From assembly GCA_964652075.1 (NCBI GenBank), contig CAZYZQ010000043.1, positions 1 to 19,098 of the forward strand: a stretch of 19,098 nt of DNA, written 5' to 3'. The stretch comes from CAZYZQ01 sp964652075 (GTDB taxonomy: Bacteria; Bacillota; Clostridia; Oscillospirales; Oscillospiraceae). The position numbers and the translations under genes are program-made. The notes beneath the pieces were generated by a model. The model did no database searches. It had not been told where the DNA came from and saw nothing but the letters and a program-made list of their open reading frames with translations. How positions within the stretch are numbered: the stretch's first letter is position 1; every line of letters starts with the position of its first letter. Positions 6,425 to 14,009 of the stretch are shown one piece after another.

Positions 6425-8818
6425 ATGACACTACTTGAAAAAATCCAGTCCGGCCTTGTCTTCTGCGACGGCGGCCTGGGCACGATGCTGCAGGACGCGG
6501 GCCTTGCGCCCGGCGAGCAGCCGGAGCGCTGGAACCTGACGCACCCGGACGTGGTGCGGGAGATCCACGCGCAGTATTTTGCCGCGGGCAGCGACATTGT
6601 CAATGCCAACACTTTCGGCGCGAACCGCTACCACTACGATCCGGACACGCTCGAAGCCGTGATCACGGCGGGCGTGCGCCTTGCGCGGCAGGCGCGCGAC
6701 CAGTTCGGCGGCGACCGCTACGTTGCGTTGGACATCGGCTCAACGGGAAAGCTGCTCGAGCCGTTCGGCGAGCTGCCGTTTGAAGAGGCCGTCGCGGCGT
6801 TCTCCGAGGTCGTGCGCATCGGCGCGGCCGCGGGCGCGGATCTTGTCTATATTGAGACGATGAACGACAGCTACGAGACAAAAGCTGCCGTCCTCGCCGC
6901 AAAGGAGAGCTGCGACCTGCCGGTCTTTTGTACGACGGTCTACGATGAGCGCGGCAAGCTCATGACCGGCGCGGACCCGGCGGCGATGGTGACAATGCTC
7001 GAGGGCCTGCGCGTCGACGCGCTCGGCATGAACTGCTCGCTCGGGCCGGAACAGATGGCCGGGCTTACCCCGGCGCTGTGCAGCCTTGCCAGCGTTCCCG
7101 TGATCGTCTGCCCGAACGCGGGGCTGCCGCGCACGGAGAACGGGAAAACGGTCTACGACGTCGGCCCGGCGGAATTTGCCGAGACAATGGCGAAAATTGT
7201 CCGCGCGGGCGCGCGGATTGTCGGCGGCTGCTGCGGCACGACGCCGGCGTATATCCGCGCGCTTGTGGAGGCGGTGCGGGAGATCCCGCCCGCGCCGCTG
7301 ACGCAGAAGTGCATCAGCCGCATCTCGAGCCGCACGCACGCGGTCACCTTCGGCGGCGCGCCGGTTCTGATCGGCGAGCGCCTGAACCCGACCGGCAAGA
7401 AAAAGCTCAAACAGGCGCTGCGCGACGGCGATTTCGACTATGTGGTCGATGAGGCGGAGGCGCAGTGCGCGCACGGCGCGGCGGCGCTCGATGTGAACGT
7501 CGGCCTGCCGGAGCTGGACGAGACGGCGGTGCTGCTGCAGTGCGTAAAAGAGATACAGACCGCCGTCGATGCGCCGCTGCAAATCGACACCACGAACCCC
7601 GCCGCCATGGAGGCCGCGCTGCGCGCCTACAACGGCAAGGCGATGCTGAATTCGGTCAGCGGCAAGCGCGAGGTCATGGACGCGGTGTTCCCGCTGGCGG
7701 CCAAGTACGGCGGCCTGGTTGTCTGCCTGACGCTGGACGAGGCGGGCATCCCCGCCACCGCGCAGGAGCGGGTGGACATTGCAAAGCGCATCCTCGCCCG
7801 CGCGCAGGACTTCGGCCTGCAAAAGCACGACCTGATCTTCGACCCGTTGGCCATGGCCGTCTCGTCCGACCCGGATGCCGCGCGCGTGACGCTCGAGACG
7901 GTGCGCCGCATCCGTGAGGAGCTGGGGTGCCTGTGCTCGCTCGGCGTCTCCAACGTCTCGTTCGGCCTGCCGAACCGCGATATCGTGACCGCGACGTTCT
8001 TCGCGCTGGCGCTGCAAAACGGCCTGAACGCGGCGATCATGAACCCGTACTCCGCCGAGATGCAGAAGACCTATCACGCCTATCTGGCGCTCTCCGGCTA
8101 CGACGCGGCCTGCGCGGGCTACATCGCGTTCGCCGAAACCATTGCGCCCGCCAATGCGCCCGCCGCTGCCACCCCTGCGCAGGGAAAGAAGCAGCTCGAC
8201 GACAGCCTGCACGGCGCGATCCTGCGCGGCCTGAAGGAGCTGGCAGCGTCGAAAACGCAGGCCGCCATTGACGCGGGCACAGATCCGATGGCCATCGTCA
8301 ACGAGATCATCATCCCCGCGCTCGACGAGGTCGGGCAGGGGTTCGAGAAGAAGCGCATCTTCCTGCCGCAGCTGCTGCTCAGCGCGGACGCTGCGACGGC
8401 GGCCTTCGGCGCGGTGCGGGCCGCAATGCCGGCGGGCGGCGACGAAGGCCCGGCCATCGTGCTGGCCACCGTCAAGGGCGATGTGCATGACATCGGAAAG
8501 AATATCGTCCGCGTCCTTTTGGAGAACTACGGCTACCACGTCTATGATCTCGGCCGCGACGTGCCGCCGGAGCGGATTGTTGAGACGACGCGGGCAACCG
8601 GCGCGAAGCTCGTCGGCCTGAGCGCGCTCATGACGACGACCGTGCCGAGCATGGAGCAGACGATCCGCGCGCTGCGCGAGGCCGGCTGCGACTGCCGCGT
8701 CGTCGTGGGCGGCGCGGTGCTGACACAGGAATACGCCGACGCCATCGGCGCGGACGCCTACGCGAAGACCGCCATGGACACCGTCCGCTACGCCGACCGG
8801 CTGTTTGGCCGCGGATAG
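6425..8818 (+). CDS. metH: Cobalamin-dependent methionine synthase, short form without reactivation domain
   Basis: 797 residues against about 1,220 in E. coli MetH. Domain order: homocysteine-binding barrel (about 1-290) with zinc ligands Cys204 (GMNCSLGP) and Cys269/Cys270 (GGCCGTTP); pterin/methyl-THF barrel (about 310-560; LIGERLNPTGKKKL, GVSNVSFGLPNRD); cobalamin cap helices (about 595-670); and Rossmann cobalamin domain with the DVHDIGKN motif, lower-ligand His688, then a GLSALMTTT and VVGGAVL segment. It ends right after this domain, so the SAM-binding reactivation module is absent, as in Thermotoga-type MetH, and a separate reactivation system is expected elsewhere. It methylates homocysteine to methionine using methyl-THF from MetF, encoded 15 bases upstream. 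Start ATG 6425 has GGAGAGGG before it. Both substrate sites look intact. Confidence 0.95.
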   Translation: MTLLEKIQSGLVFCDGGLGTMLQDAGLAPGEQPERWNLTHPDVVREIHAQYFAAGSDIVNANTFGANRYHYDPDTLEAVITAGVRLARQARDQFGGDRYVALDIGSTGKLLEPFGELPFEEAVAAFSEVVRIGAAAGADLVYIETMNDSYETKAAVLAAKESCDLPVFCTTVYDERGKLMTGADPAAMVTMLEGLRVDALGMNCSLGPEQMAGLTPALCSLASVPVIVCPNAGLPRTENGKTVYDVGPAEFAETMAKIVRAGARIVGGCCGTTPAYIRALVEAVREIPPAPLTQKCISRISSRTHAVTFGGAPVLIGERLNPTGKKKLKQALRDGDFDYVVDEAEAQCAHGAAALDVNVGLPELDETAVLLQCVKEIQTAVDAPLQIDTTNPAAMEAALRAYNGKAMLNSVSGKREVMDAVFPLAAKYGGLVVCLTLDEAGIPATAQERVDIAKRILARAQDFGLQKHDLIFDPLAMAVSSDPDAARVTLETVRRIREELGCLCSLGVSNVSFGLPNRDIVTATFFALALQNGLNAAIMNPYSAEMQKTYHAYLALSGYDAACAGYIAFAETIAPANAPAAATPAQGKKQLDDSLHGAILRGLKELAASKTQAAIDAGTDPMAIVNEIIIPALDEVGQGFEKKRIFLPQLLLSADAATAAFGAVRAAMPAGGDEGPAIVLATVKGDVHDIGKNIVRVLLENYGYHVYDLGRDVPPERIVETTRATGAKLVGLSALMTTTVPSMEQTIRALREAGCDCRVVVGGAVLTQEYADAIGADAYAKTAMDTVRYADRLFGRG

Positions 8819-8829
8819 GGCGGAGGACT

Positions 8830-9876
8830 ATGCGAAAGAAACTGGGAATTTGCCTGCTCTTCCTTCTGCTGCTGACCGGCTGCGTCACGGCCCCGGCCGC
8901 GCAGCCGCCCGAGGCGCCGGCCGAAGCACCGGCTGTACAGGCGCCGGAGATGCCAAAGGCGCCGCAGGAAGCAAAAGCACCGGAAGAGCCGGAAGAGCCG
9001 GAAGAGCCGGAAGTGCCGGAAGCGCTGGAACCCGCGCCGGAGCCGCTGCATGTCGTCTTCCGCACGACGACCGAGGCGCTTGTCACGCCGGATGCGCCGG
9101 TCGCGCGGCTGCACTATGTCCTCGCCGTCTCCGGCGAGGGCCCGCAGACGGCGACGCTGACGCTCACACGCGGCGGCGAGACGCTGGAAACGCGCGAGAT
9201 TGCCCTGCAGGACGGCACCGGAACGTTCGAGCTTTCCTATGAATTTGCCCGCTACCAGCCGGACTGGACGCAGGTGTTGCAGCTCACGCTGGACGCCGGA
9301 GCGGTTCGCGTCTCCCGTCTGATCGAGATCACGGGACAAAACTGGCCGGACGAGCGCTATGCGCAGGGCAGTGGTGCGGCGCTGCCGTATTCGATTGAGG
9401 TGGTCAAAAACCACAACGCCGTCCTCGTCTACGGGCAGGACGACACGGGCGCGTATACGCAGCTGGTGCACGCCTTCGCCTGCTCGACGGGCAAGTGGAC
9501 GCCGCTCGGCAGCTTCGCCTGCCACGACCGCTACCGTTGGCGGCAGCTGTTCGCCAACGTGGAGCACACGGCCTTCTGCTACGGCCAGTACGCGGTGGTC
9601 ATCTCCGGGCACTACCTGTTCCACTCCGTGCCGTACTTCACGCAAAGCGCGGACGATCTGGAGTCGGAGGAGTATGAAAAGCTCGGCACGCAGGCGTCGC
9701 TCGGCTGCATCCGGTTGGCGGTAAAAGACATAAAATGGATTTATGACAACTGCCCGCCCGGCACGCCAGTCAATATTCTGGAACGGGAGACGCTGGGCGC
9801 GGAACTGGAACCCGTCACGCCCCTCGATCCCGAAGCGCCTAACTGGGACCCCACCGACCCGGACAAGCCTACATAA
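8830..9876 (+). CDS. L,D-transpeptidase (YkuD) lipoprotein
   Basis: 348 residues. A lipoprotein signal LLLLTGC places Cys18 as the lipidated residue, so the protein is anchored outside the membrane. A Pro/Glu/Ala-rich linker (about 19-72) follows, partly encoded by a 9-bp tandem repeat, then a beta-rich region (about 73-170), and a YkuD catalytic domain (about 185-325) with His265 in GHYLFHSVPYF and the SLGCIRL signature with catalytic Cys293. This class makes 3-3 cross-links in peptidoglycan or attaches molecules to it. Start ATG 8830 follows GGCGGAGGA. It begins 11 bases after metH, so it appears to be the last gene of that operon, an odd functional mix. A bidirectional terminator follows. 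Substrate specificity is not visible. Confidence 0.92.
   Translation: MRKKLGICLLFLLLLTGCVTAPAAQPPEAPAEAPAVQAPEMPKAPQEAKAPEEPEEPEEPEVPEALEPAPEPLHVVFRTTTEALVTPDAPVARLHYVLAVSGEGPQTATLTLTRGGETLETREIALQDGTGTFELSYEFARYQPDWTQVLQLTLDAGAVRVSRLIEITGQNWPDERYAQGSGAALPYSIEVVKNHNAVLVYGQDDTGAYTQLVHAFACSTGKWTPLGSFACHDRYRWRQLFANVEHTAFCYGQYAVVISGHYLFHSVPYFTQSADDLESEEYEKLGTQASLGCIRLAVKDIKWIYDNCPPGTPVNILERETLGAELEPVTPLDPEAPNWDPTDPDKPT
8980..9024 (+). repeat. 9-bp tandem repeat inside the L,D-transpeptidase linker
   Basis: The unit CCGGAAGAG occurs three times exactly (8980-9006) and twice with a change (9007-9024), keeping frame and coding Pro-Glu-Glu/Val/Ala triplets. Copy-number change would lengthen or shorten the linker without breaking the protein. 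Confidence 0.85.
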
Positions 9877-9881
9877 AAATC

Positions 9882-9920
9882 GCCCTCCGCGCCAAAAATT
9901 CGGCGTGGAGGGCTGCGTTT
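9882..9920. terminator. Bidirectional terminator between the met operon and sdaA
   Basis: A 12-bp stem, 9882-9893 with 9902-9913 (one G-T pair), has an eight-base loop. A T-rich stretch follows on the plus strand (GTTTTAT), and on the minus strand the complement of ATAAAAAT gives ATTTTTAT. Convergent genes stop at 9876 (+) and 9925 (-), so it serves both. Confidence 0.88.
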
Positions 9921-9924
9921 TATC

Positions 9925-11133
9925 CTATTTTCTCGGCATAAACATCTTTGCCAGCCCGCCCTCGGAGGTTTCGCGGAAGCGCTGGTTCATGCTGACGCCT
10001 GTCTCGTACATGGTCTTGACGACAATATCAAAGGTGATGCGCTGCGTGTCGGCGAGGAAATAGGCGAGGTTGCAGGCGTTCATGGCGCGCATGGCCGCGA
10101 CGGCGTTGCGCTCGATGCACGGCACCTGCACCAGCCCGCAGATCGGGTCGCAGGTCAGGCCGAGGTGGTGCTCCAGCGCAATCTCGGCTGCGCACTGGAT
10201 CTGATGGATGCCGAGGCCGAACAGGTACGCCAGCCCGGCGGCGGCCATGGCGCAGGCCGCGCCGATCTCCGCCTGACAGCCGCACTCCGCGCCGGAGATC
10301 GAGGCGTTGTGCTTGATGAGGTTGCCGAACAGTCCCGCGACGGCCAGCGCCTGCGCCATCTGCCGGTCCGTGTAGCCGCGCTGCTTCTGGATGAACAGCA
10401 GCGCCGCCGGAACCACGCCGCACGCGCCGCAGGTCGGCGCGGTAACGACCGTGCCGTTGTCCGCGTTCTGCTCACTGACGGCGAAGGCGTAGGCGGAGAT
10501 AATCCGGCACTCGCGCACCTGCGGCACCTCGTTGGGCGCGGGGTGCTCGTAGAGCAGCTTTGCCTTGCGCTCAATGTGCAGGCCGCCGGGCAGGATGCCT
10601 TCGGCGCACAGGCCGTCCGCGACGGACTGCTTCATCGCCTGCCAGATTCCGTCCAGAAACGGCCAGATCTCTGCGCCCTCGTTGAATTCGACATAGTCGG
10701 CCAAGCTCAGCGCGCGGAACCGGCAGAACTCCCGGATCTCGGCGAACGTGTTCTCCGGATAAGTTTCCGGCGGATCGGTCTCCGGCTGGCCTTCAATGCG
10801 GATATCGCCGCCGCCGATGGAGACGATCCGCGTGCGCGCGCAGAGTTGGCCGCCCTGCATGGCCAGAAAGTCCATGGTGTTCGGGTGCGCTACATCCGCG
10901 GGGGGTTCCGCGCAGAACAGCACCTCGGTCGGGGTGGGCGCGAGCGTGTCGTACAAAACGCGGTCCGTTCCGTGTCCCTTTCCGGTCTTGGCGAGCGAGC
11001 CGTACAGCCGCACCTGAAAGCTGTCCGCCTCCGGGTGTGCGGCCCGGAACCACTCCGCCGCCCGCTGCGGCCCCATCGTATGCGAGCTGGACGGGCCTTT
11101 GCCGACTTTATAGATCTCACGAATGGATTTCAT
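9925..11133 (-). CDS. sdaA: L-serine dehydratase (iron-sulfur, single-chain)
   Basis: 402 residues. It converts L-serine to pyruvate and ammonia with a [4Fe-4S] cluster, in the cytosol. The N-terminal beta domain (GKGPSSSHTMGPQRAA at 11-26, LYGSLAKTGKGHGTD) is fused to the C-terminal alpha domain (TAPTCGACGVVPA, SGAECGCQAEIG, TCDPICGLVQVPC). Cys286, Cys328 and Cys339 have the 42- and 11-residue spacing I recall for the cluster ligands of characterised one-chain enzymes. Firmicutes often have separate sdaAA/sdaAB subunits, so the fusion is worth noting. The frame is open to 11214, but ATG 11133 follows AAGGAG and starts the conserved KSIREIYKVGKG, so it is the true start. Monocistronic: promoter just upstream, shared terminator downstream. 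Likely role: serine catabolism to pyruvate. Confidence 0.94.
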   Translation of the reverse strand: MKSIREIYKVGKGPSSSHTMGPQRAAEWFRAAHPEADSFQVRLYGSLAKTGKGHGTDRVLYDTLAPTPTEVLFCAEPPADVAHPNTMDFLAMQGGQLCARTRIVSIGGGDIRIEGQPETDPPETYPENTFAEIREFCRFRALSLADYVEFNEGAEIWPFLDGIWQAMKQSVADGLCAEGILPGGLHIERKAKLLYEHPAPNEVPQVRECRIISAYAFAVSEQNADNGTVVTAPTCGACGVVPAALLFIQKQRGYTDRQMAQALAVAGLFGNLIKHNASISGAECGCQAEIGAACAMAAAGLAYLFGLGIHQIQCAAEIALEHHLGLTCDPICGLVQVPCIERNAVAAMRAMNACNLAYFLADTQRITFDIVVKTMYETGVSMNQRFRETSEGGLAKMFMPRK

Positions 11134-11185
11134 CTTCCAATCGCTCCTTTTTCTGTGCGTCCGGGCAGGCCCGGGCTCTGAAAAA

Positions 11186-11214
11186 ATGGTAACATACGAG
11201 CGAATGCGTGTCAA
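11186..11214 (-). promoter_or_regulatory. Promoter of sdaA
   Basis: On the minus strand, consensus TTGACA (11214-11209), a 17-base spacer ending in TGT (extended -10), and TACCAT (11191-11186). The roughly 45-base leader contains a short GC hairpin (CCGGGC/GCCCGG, about 11161-11174). Confidence 0.65.
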
Positions 11215-11250
11215 GCGAAACAGGACGCGGGGCGGGTGCCCTGCGTCCTG
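11215..11250 (-). terminator. Terminator after typA
   Basis: A 12-bp stem (11221-11232 with 11239-11250, one G-T pair) has a six-base loop, 10 bases after the typA stop. On the minus strand it is followed by TTTCGCTT. It abuts the -35 box of sdaA directly, so it insulates the two minus-strand genes. Confidence 0.75.
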
Positions 11251-11260
11251 AAGGAAGTTT

Positions 11261-13078
11261 TTATTTGCCGCCCTTGAGCGCTTTCATGCGGTCGGCGTGG
11301 TCGAGGATGCGCTTGTGGATGCGGATGGACTTCGGTGTGACCTCCAGAAGCTCGTCGTCCGCGAGAAACTCAAGGCTCTGCTCGAGCGAGAGGATCTTCG
11401 GCGGCGTGAGGCGAAGCGCCTCGTCGGAGGCGGAGGAGCGGATGTTCGTCAGCTGCTTTTTCTTGCAGACGTTGACGGACATGTCCTCGTTCCGGCTGCA
11501 CAGGCCGACGACCATACCGGCGTACACATCCGTGCCCGCGCCGATGAAGAGCTGGCCGCGCTCCTGCGCGTTGTAAAGGCCGTAGGTCACGGCCTCGCCG
11601 GTCTCGAACGCGACGAGTGAGCCGTAGCTGCGGCGGGAGATTTCACCCTTCATGGGCGCATAGGAGTCCAGCACGGAGGACATGATGCCCTCGCCGCGCG
11701 TGTCGGTCAAAAACTCCGAGCGGTAGCCGAACAGGCCGCGCGACGGGACGAGAAATTCAAGGCGCATCCGGCTGCCCATCGGCGTCATGTTGACCATCTC
11801 GCCCTTGCGGTCGCCCAGCTTCTGCACGACGCTGCCGACGGCCTCCTCCGGCACGTCGCACACAACGCGCTCGACCGGCTCGCAGGTCTGGCCGTCCACC
11901 TCTTTTGTCAGCACGCGCGGCGTGGAGACCTGGAACTCGTAGCCCTCGCGGCGCATCGTCTCGATCAGGATCGACAGGTGCATCTCGCCGCGGCCCGCGA
12001 CGTTGAACGCGTCCGTGCCCTGCTCTGTCACATGCAGCGACACGTCCTTCAGAAGCTCGCGGTCAAGCCGGTCGCGCAGGTTGCGGGAGGTGACATATTT
12101 GCCCTCGCGGCCCGCGAACGGCGAGTCGTTGACGGAGAACGTCATCTCAATTGTCGGATCGGAGATCTTGACGAACGGCAGCGGCTCGGCCGAACCCGGC
12201 GCGCAGAGTGTGCGGCCGATGGTGATATCCGCGATGCCGGAGAACGCGACGATCTCGCCCGCGCCGGCCTCGGTGATCGGGTTGCGGCCAAGGCCGTCAT
12301 ATTCGTAGAGCGCGACGACCTTGCCCTTCTGCTGGATGCTGGGGTCGTGGTAGTCGCAGATCGTGACCTCCTGATTCTGCCGCACCACGCCGCGCTCCAC
12401 ACGCCCGACGCCGATCCGGCCGACATAGTCGTTGTAGTCGATGGACGAGACGAGCAGCTGCAGCGGCGCGTCGTCGTCGCCCTCCGGCGCGGGGATATAG
12501 TCGACAATCGTGTCGAAGAGCGGACGCAGATCCGTGCCCTCCTCGTGCGGCGAGTAGGAGCAGACGCCCTGCCGTGCCGAGCAGAACAGCGTCGGGGACT
12601 CAAACTGCTCGTCCGTCGCATTCAGGTCAAGCAGCAGCTCCAGCACCTCGTCGCAGACCTCGTCGATGCGCGCATCGGGGCGGTCGATCTTGTTGATGAC
12701 GACGATGACCTTGTGCCCCAGCTCCAGCGCCTTGGACAGGACGAACCGCGTCTGCGGCATCGGGCCCTCGGCGGCGTCGACGAGCAGGATGACGCCGTTG
12801 ACCATCTTCAGGATGCGCTCGACCTCGCCGCCGAAGTCGGCGTGGCCCGGAGTATCGACGATGTTGATCTTCGTGCCGTTATAGTGGATGGCGGTGTTCT
12901 TTGCGAGGATCGTGATGCCGCGCTCGCGCTCGAGTTCGCCTGAGTCCATGACGCGGTCGACAACGGCCTGATTTTCACGATAGATACCGCCCTGTTTCAG
13001 CATTTCGTCGACGAGCGTCGTCTTACCGTGGTCGACGTGCGCGATGATTGCGATGTTGCGGATATTCTTCTGTGCCAT
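11261..13078 (-). CDS. typA: Ribosome-associated translational GTPase TypA/BipA
   Basis: 605 residues, normal for the family. The GTPase domain (about 1-200) shows G1 AHVDHGKT (13-20), G2 RGIT near residue 53, G3 DTPGH (75-79) and G4 NKID (129-132). EF-G-like domains follow (FVKISDPTIEMTF, GRGEMHLSILIETMRREGYEFQVSTPRV), and then the TypA-specific C-terminal domain (SRGLFGYRSEFLTDTRGEGI, GTDVYAGMVVG). It binds the ribosome and helps large-subunit assembly or stress adaptation. The frame stays open to 13225, but ATG 13078 follows AAGGAG and starts the conserved MAQKNIRNIAIIAHVDHGKT, so 13078 is chosen. It has its own promoter and terminator. Confidence 0.97.
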   Translation of the reverse strand: MAQKNIRNIAIIAHVDHGKTTLVDEMLKQGGIYRENQAVVDRVMDSGELERERGITILAKNTAIHYNGTKINIVDTPGHADFGGEVERILKMVNGVILLVDAAEGPMPQTRFVLSKALELGHKVIVVINKIDRPDARIDEVCDEVLELLLDLNATDEQFESPTLFCSARQGVCSYSPHEEGTDLRPLFDTIVDYIPAPEGDDDAPLQLLVSSIDYNDYVGRIGVGRVERGVVRQNQEVTICDYHDPSIQQKGKVVALYEYDGLGRNPITEAGAGEIVAFSGIADITIGRTLCAPGSAEPLPFVKISDPTIEMTFSVNDSPFAGREGKYVTSRNLRDRLDRELLKDVSLHVTEQGTDAFNVAGRGEMHLSILIETMRREGYEFQVSTPRVLTKEVDGQTCEPVERVVCDVPEEAVGSVVQKLGDRKGEMVNMTPMGSRMRLEFLVPSRGLFGYRSEFLTDTRGEGIMSSVLDSYAPMKGEISRRSYGSLVAFETGEAVTYGLYNAQERGQLFIGAGTDVYAGMVVGLCSRNEDMSVNVCKKKQLTNIRSSASDEALRLTPPKILSLEQSLEFLADDELLEVTPKSIRIHKRILDHADRMKALKGGK

Positions 13079-13092
13079 AACTTGCAGCTCCT

Positions 13093-13130
13093 TAAAATAA
13101 AAACGGCGAAATGCCGTGTTGGGGGCCCAA
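13093..13130 (-). other. Two short hairpins in the typA leader
   Basis: In the roughly 55-base leader, TTGGG/CCCAA (13119-13130) is followed by ACGGC/GCCGT (13103-13117) and then a TTTTTATTTT run directly before the ribosome site. The second hairpin plus T-run resembles a weak terminator, so some attenuation is possible; the stem is only 5 bp. Confidence 0.35.
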
Positions 13131-13139
13131 AACAGAAAA

Positions 13140-13168
13140 ATTATAGCACCACATTTGGGGAATTGCAA
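13140..13168 (-). promoter_or_regulatory. Promoter of typA
   Basis: On the minus strand TTGCAA (13168-13163), a 17-base spacer ending TGC, and consensus TATAAT (13145-13140): a strong extended -10 promoter about 62 bases before the ATG. Confidence 0.75.
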
Positions 13169-13281
13169 CAAATTTGCGGAGAAAATCTGTAAAAAATCAC
13201 GATTTTTTGCGGCCGCACCGGGCAAAATGCGCAGCCGCGCGTTTTTTTACAATTCATTCATCCAACACGGCGGATTTTCGC

Positions 13282-13287
13282 TATAAT
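13282..13287 (+). promoter_or_regulatory. -10 box of the response regulator-kinase-protease operon
   Basis: Consensus TATAAT, 30 bases before the ATG at 13317. No clear -35 at 16-18 bases (TTCATC at 13257 has a 19-base spacer), so it may need an activator, for example the encoded regulator; that is inference. Confidence 0.5.
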
Positions 13288-13316
13288 AAAATAGAAACGA
13301 AAGGGAGGAGACCATC

Positions 13317-14009
13317 ATGCCGAAGACGATTCTCGTCGTGGAAGACGATCCGAATATCGCGGAGCTTTTGAAGCTGTATCTCGAAAAGGAGGGCTATGCG
13401 ACCGCCATGGCGGCGGACGGCGGGAAGGCGGTGGAGCGCTTCCGCGCCGTGCAGCCGGACCTGGTGCTGCTGGATATCATGCTGCCCGTGATGGACGGCT
13501 GGAGCGTGCTGCAAAAGATCCGCGCCGAGAGCAAGGCCCCCGTGATCATGCTGACCGCCAAGGGCGAGACGAACGATAAGGTCTCCGGCCTCCAGCAGGG
13601 CGCGGACGACTATATCACAAAGCCCTTCGAGATGAAGGAGGTGCTCGCCCGCATCGAGGCCGTACTGCGCCGGGCGGGCGGCATGGAGCAGGAGAAGACG
13701 TCCGGCAGCCGGCGTCTGGTCTACGACAACCTGATTATCGACATGGACGCCTTTGAGCTGATTGTCAAGGGCCAGAAGATCGACGCGCCGCCGAAGGAGA
13801 TGGAGCTGCTGTTCCATCTGGCCTCGACGCCGAACCGCGTCTATACGCGCAACCAGCTGCTCGACGAGGTCTGGGGCTTCGACTACTTCGGCGACAGCCG
13901 GACGGTCGACGTGCATGTCAAGCGCCTGCGCGAGAAGCTCGAGGGCGCGTCGGACAAGTGGCTATTGAAGACGGTCTGGGGCGTCGGCTATAAATTCGAG
14001 GTGCTGTAA
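13317..14009 (+). CDS. OmpR/PhoB-family response regulator
   Basis: 230 residues. Receiver domain: ILVVEDDP, phospho-acceptor Asp53 in LVLLDIMLP, Thr80 in IMLTAKG, Lys102 in YITKPF. C-terminal winged helix: PPKEMELLFHLAS, NQLLDEVWGFDYFGDSRTVDVHVKRLREKLE, TVWGVGYKFEV. A DNA-binding regulator in the cytosol, paired with the kinase that starts in the base after its stop. ATG 13317 follows GGGAGGAG. First gene of a three-gene operon with an HtrA-type protease, which suggests control of envelope or secretion stress, as CssRS controls htrA in Bacillus; family alone does not prove it. Confidence 0.93.
   Translation: MPKTILVVEDDPNIAELLKLYLEKEGYATAMAADGGKAVERFRAVQPDLVLLDIMLPVMDGWSVLQKIRAESKAPVIMLTAKGETNDKVSGLQQGADDYITKPFEMKEVLARIEAVLRRAGGMEQEKTSGSRRLVYDNLIIDMDAFELIVKGQKIDAPPKEMELLFHLASTPNRVYTRNQLLDEVWGFDYFGDSRTVDVHVKRLREKLEGASDKWLLKTVWGVGYKFEVL

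Noticed and set aside
6740..8539. Long open frame on the minus strand (599 codons)
   Set aside because: Lies wholly antisense to metH, is arginine-rich without domains and without a ribosome site; a by-product of high GC.
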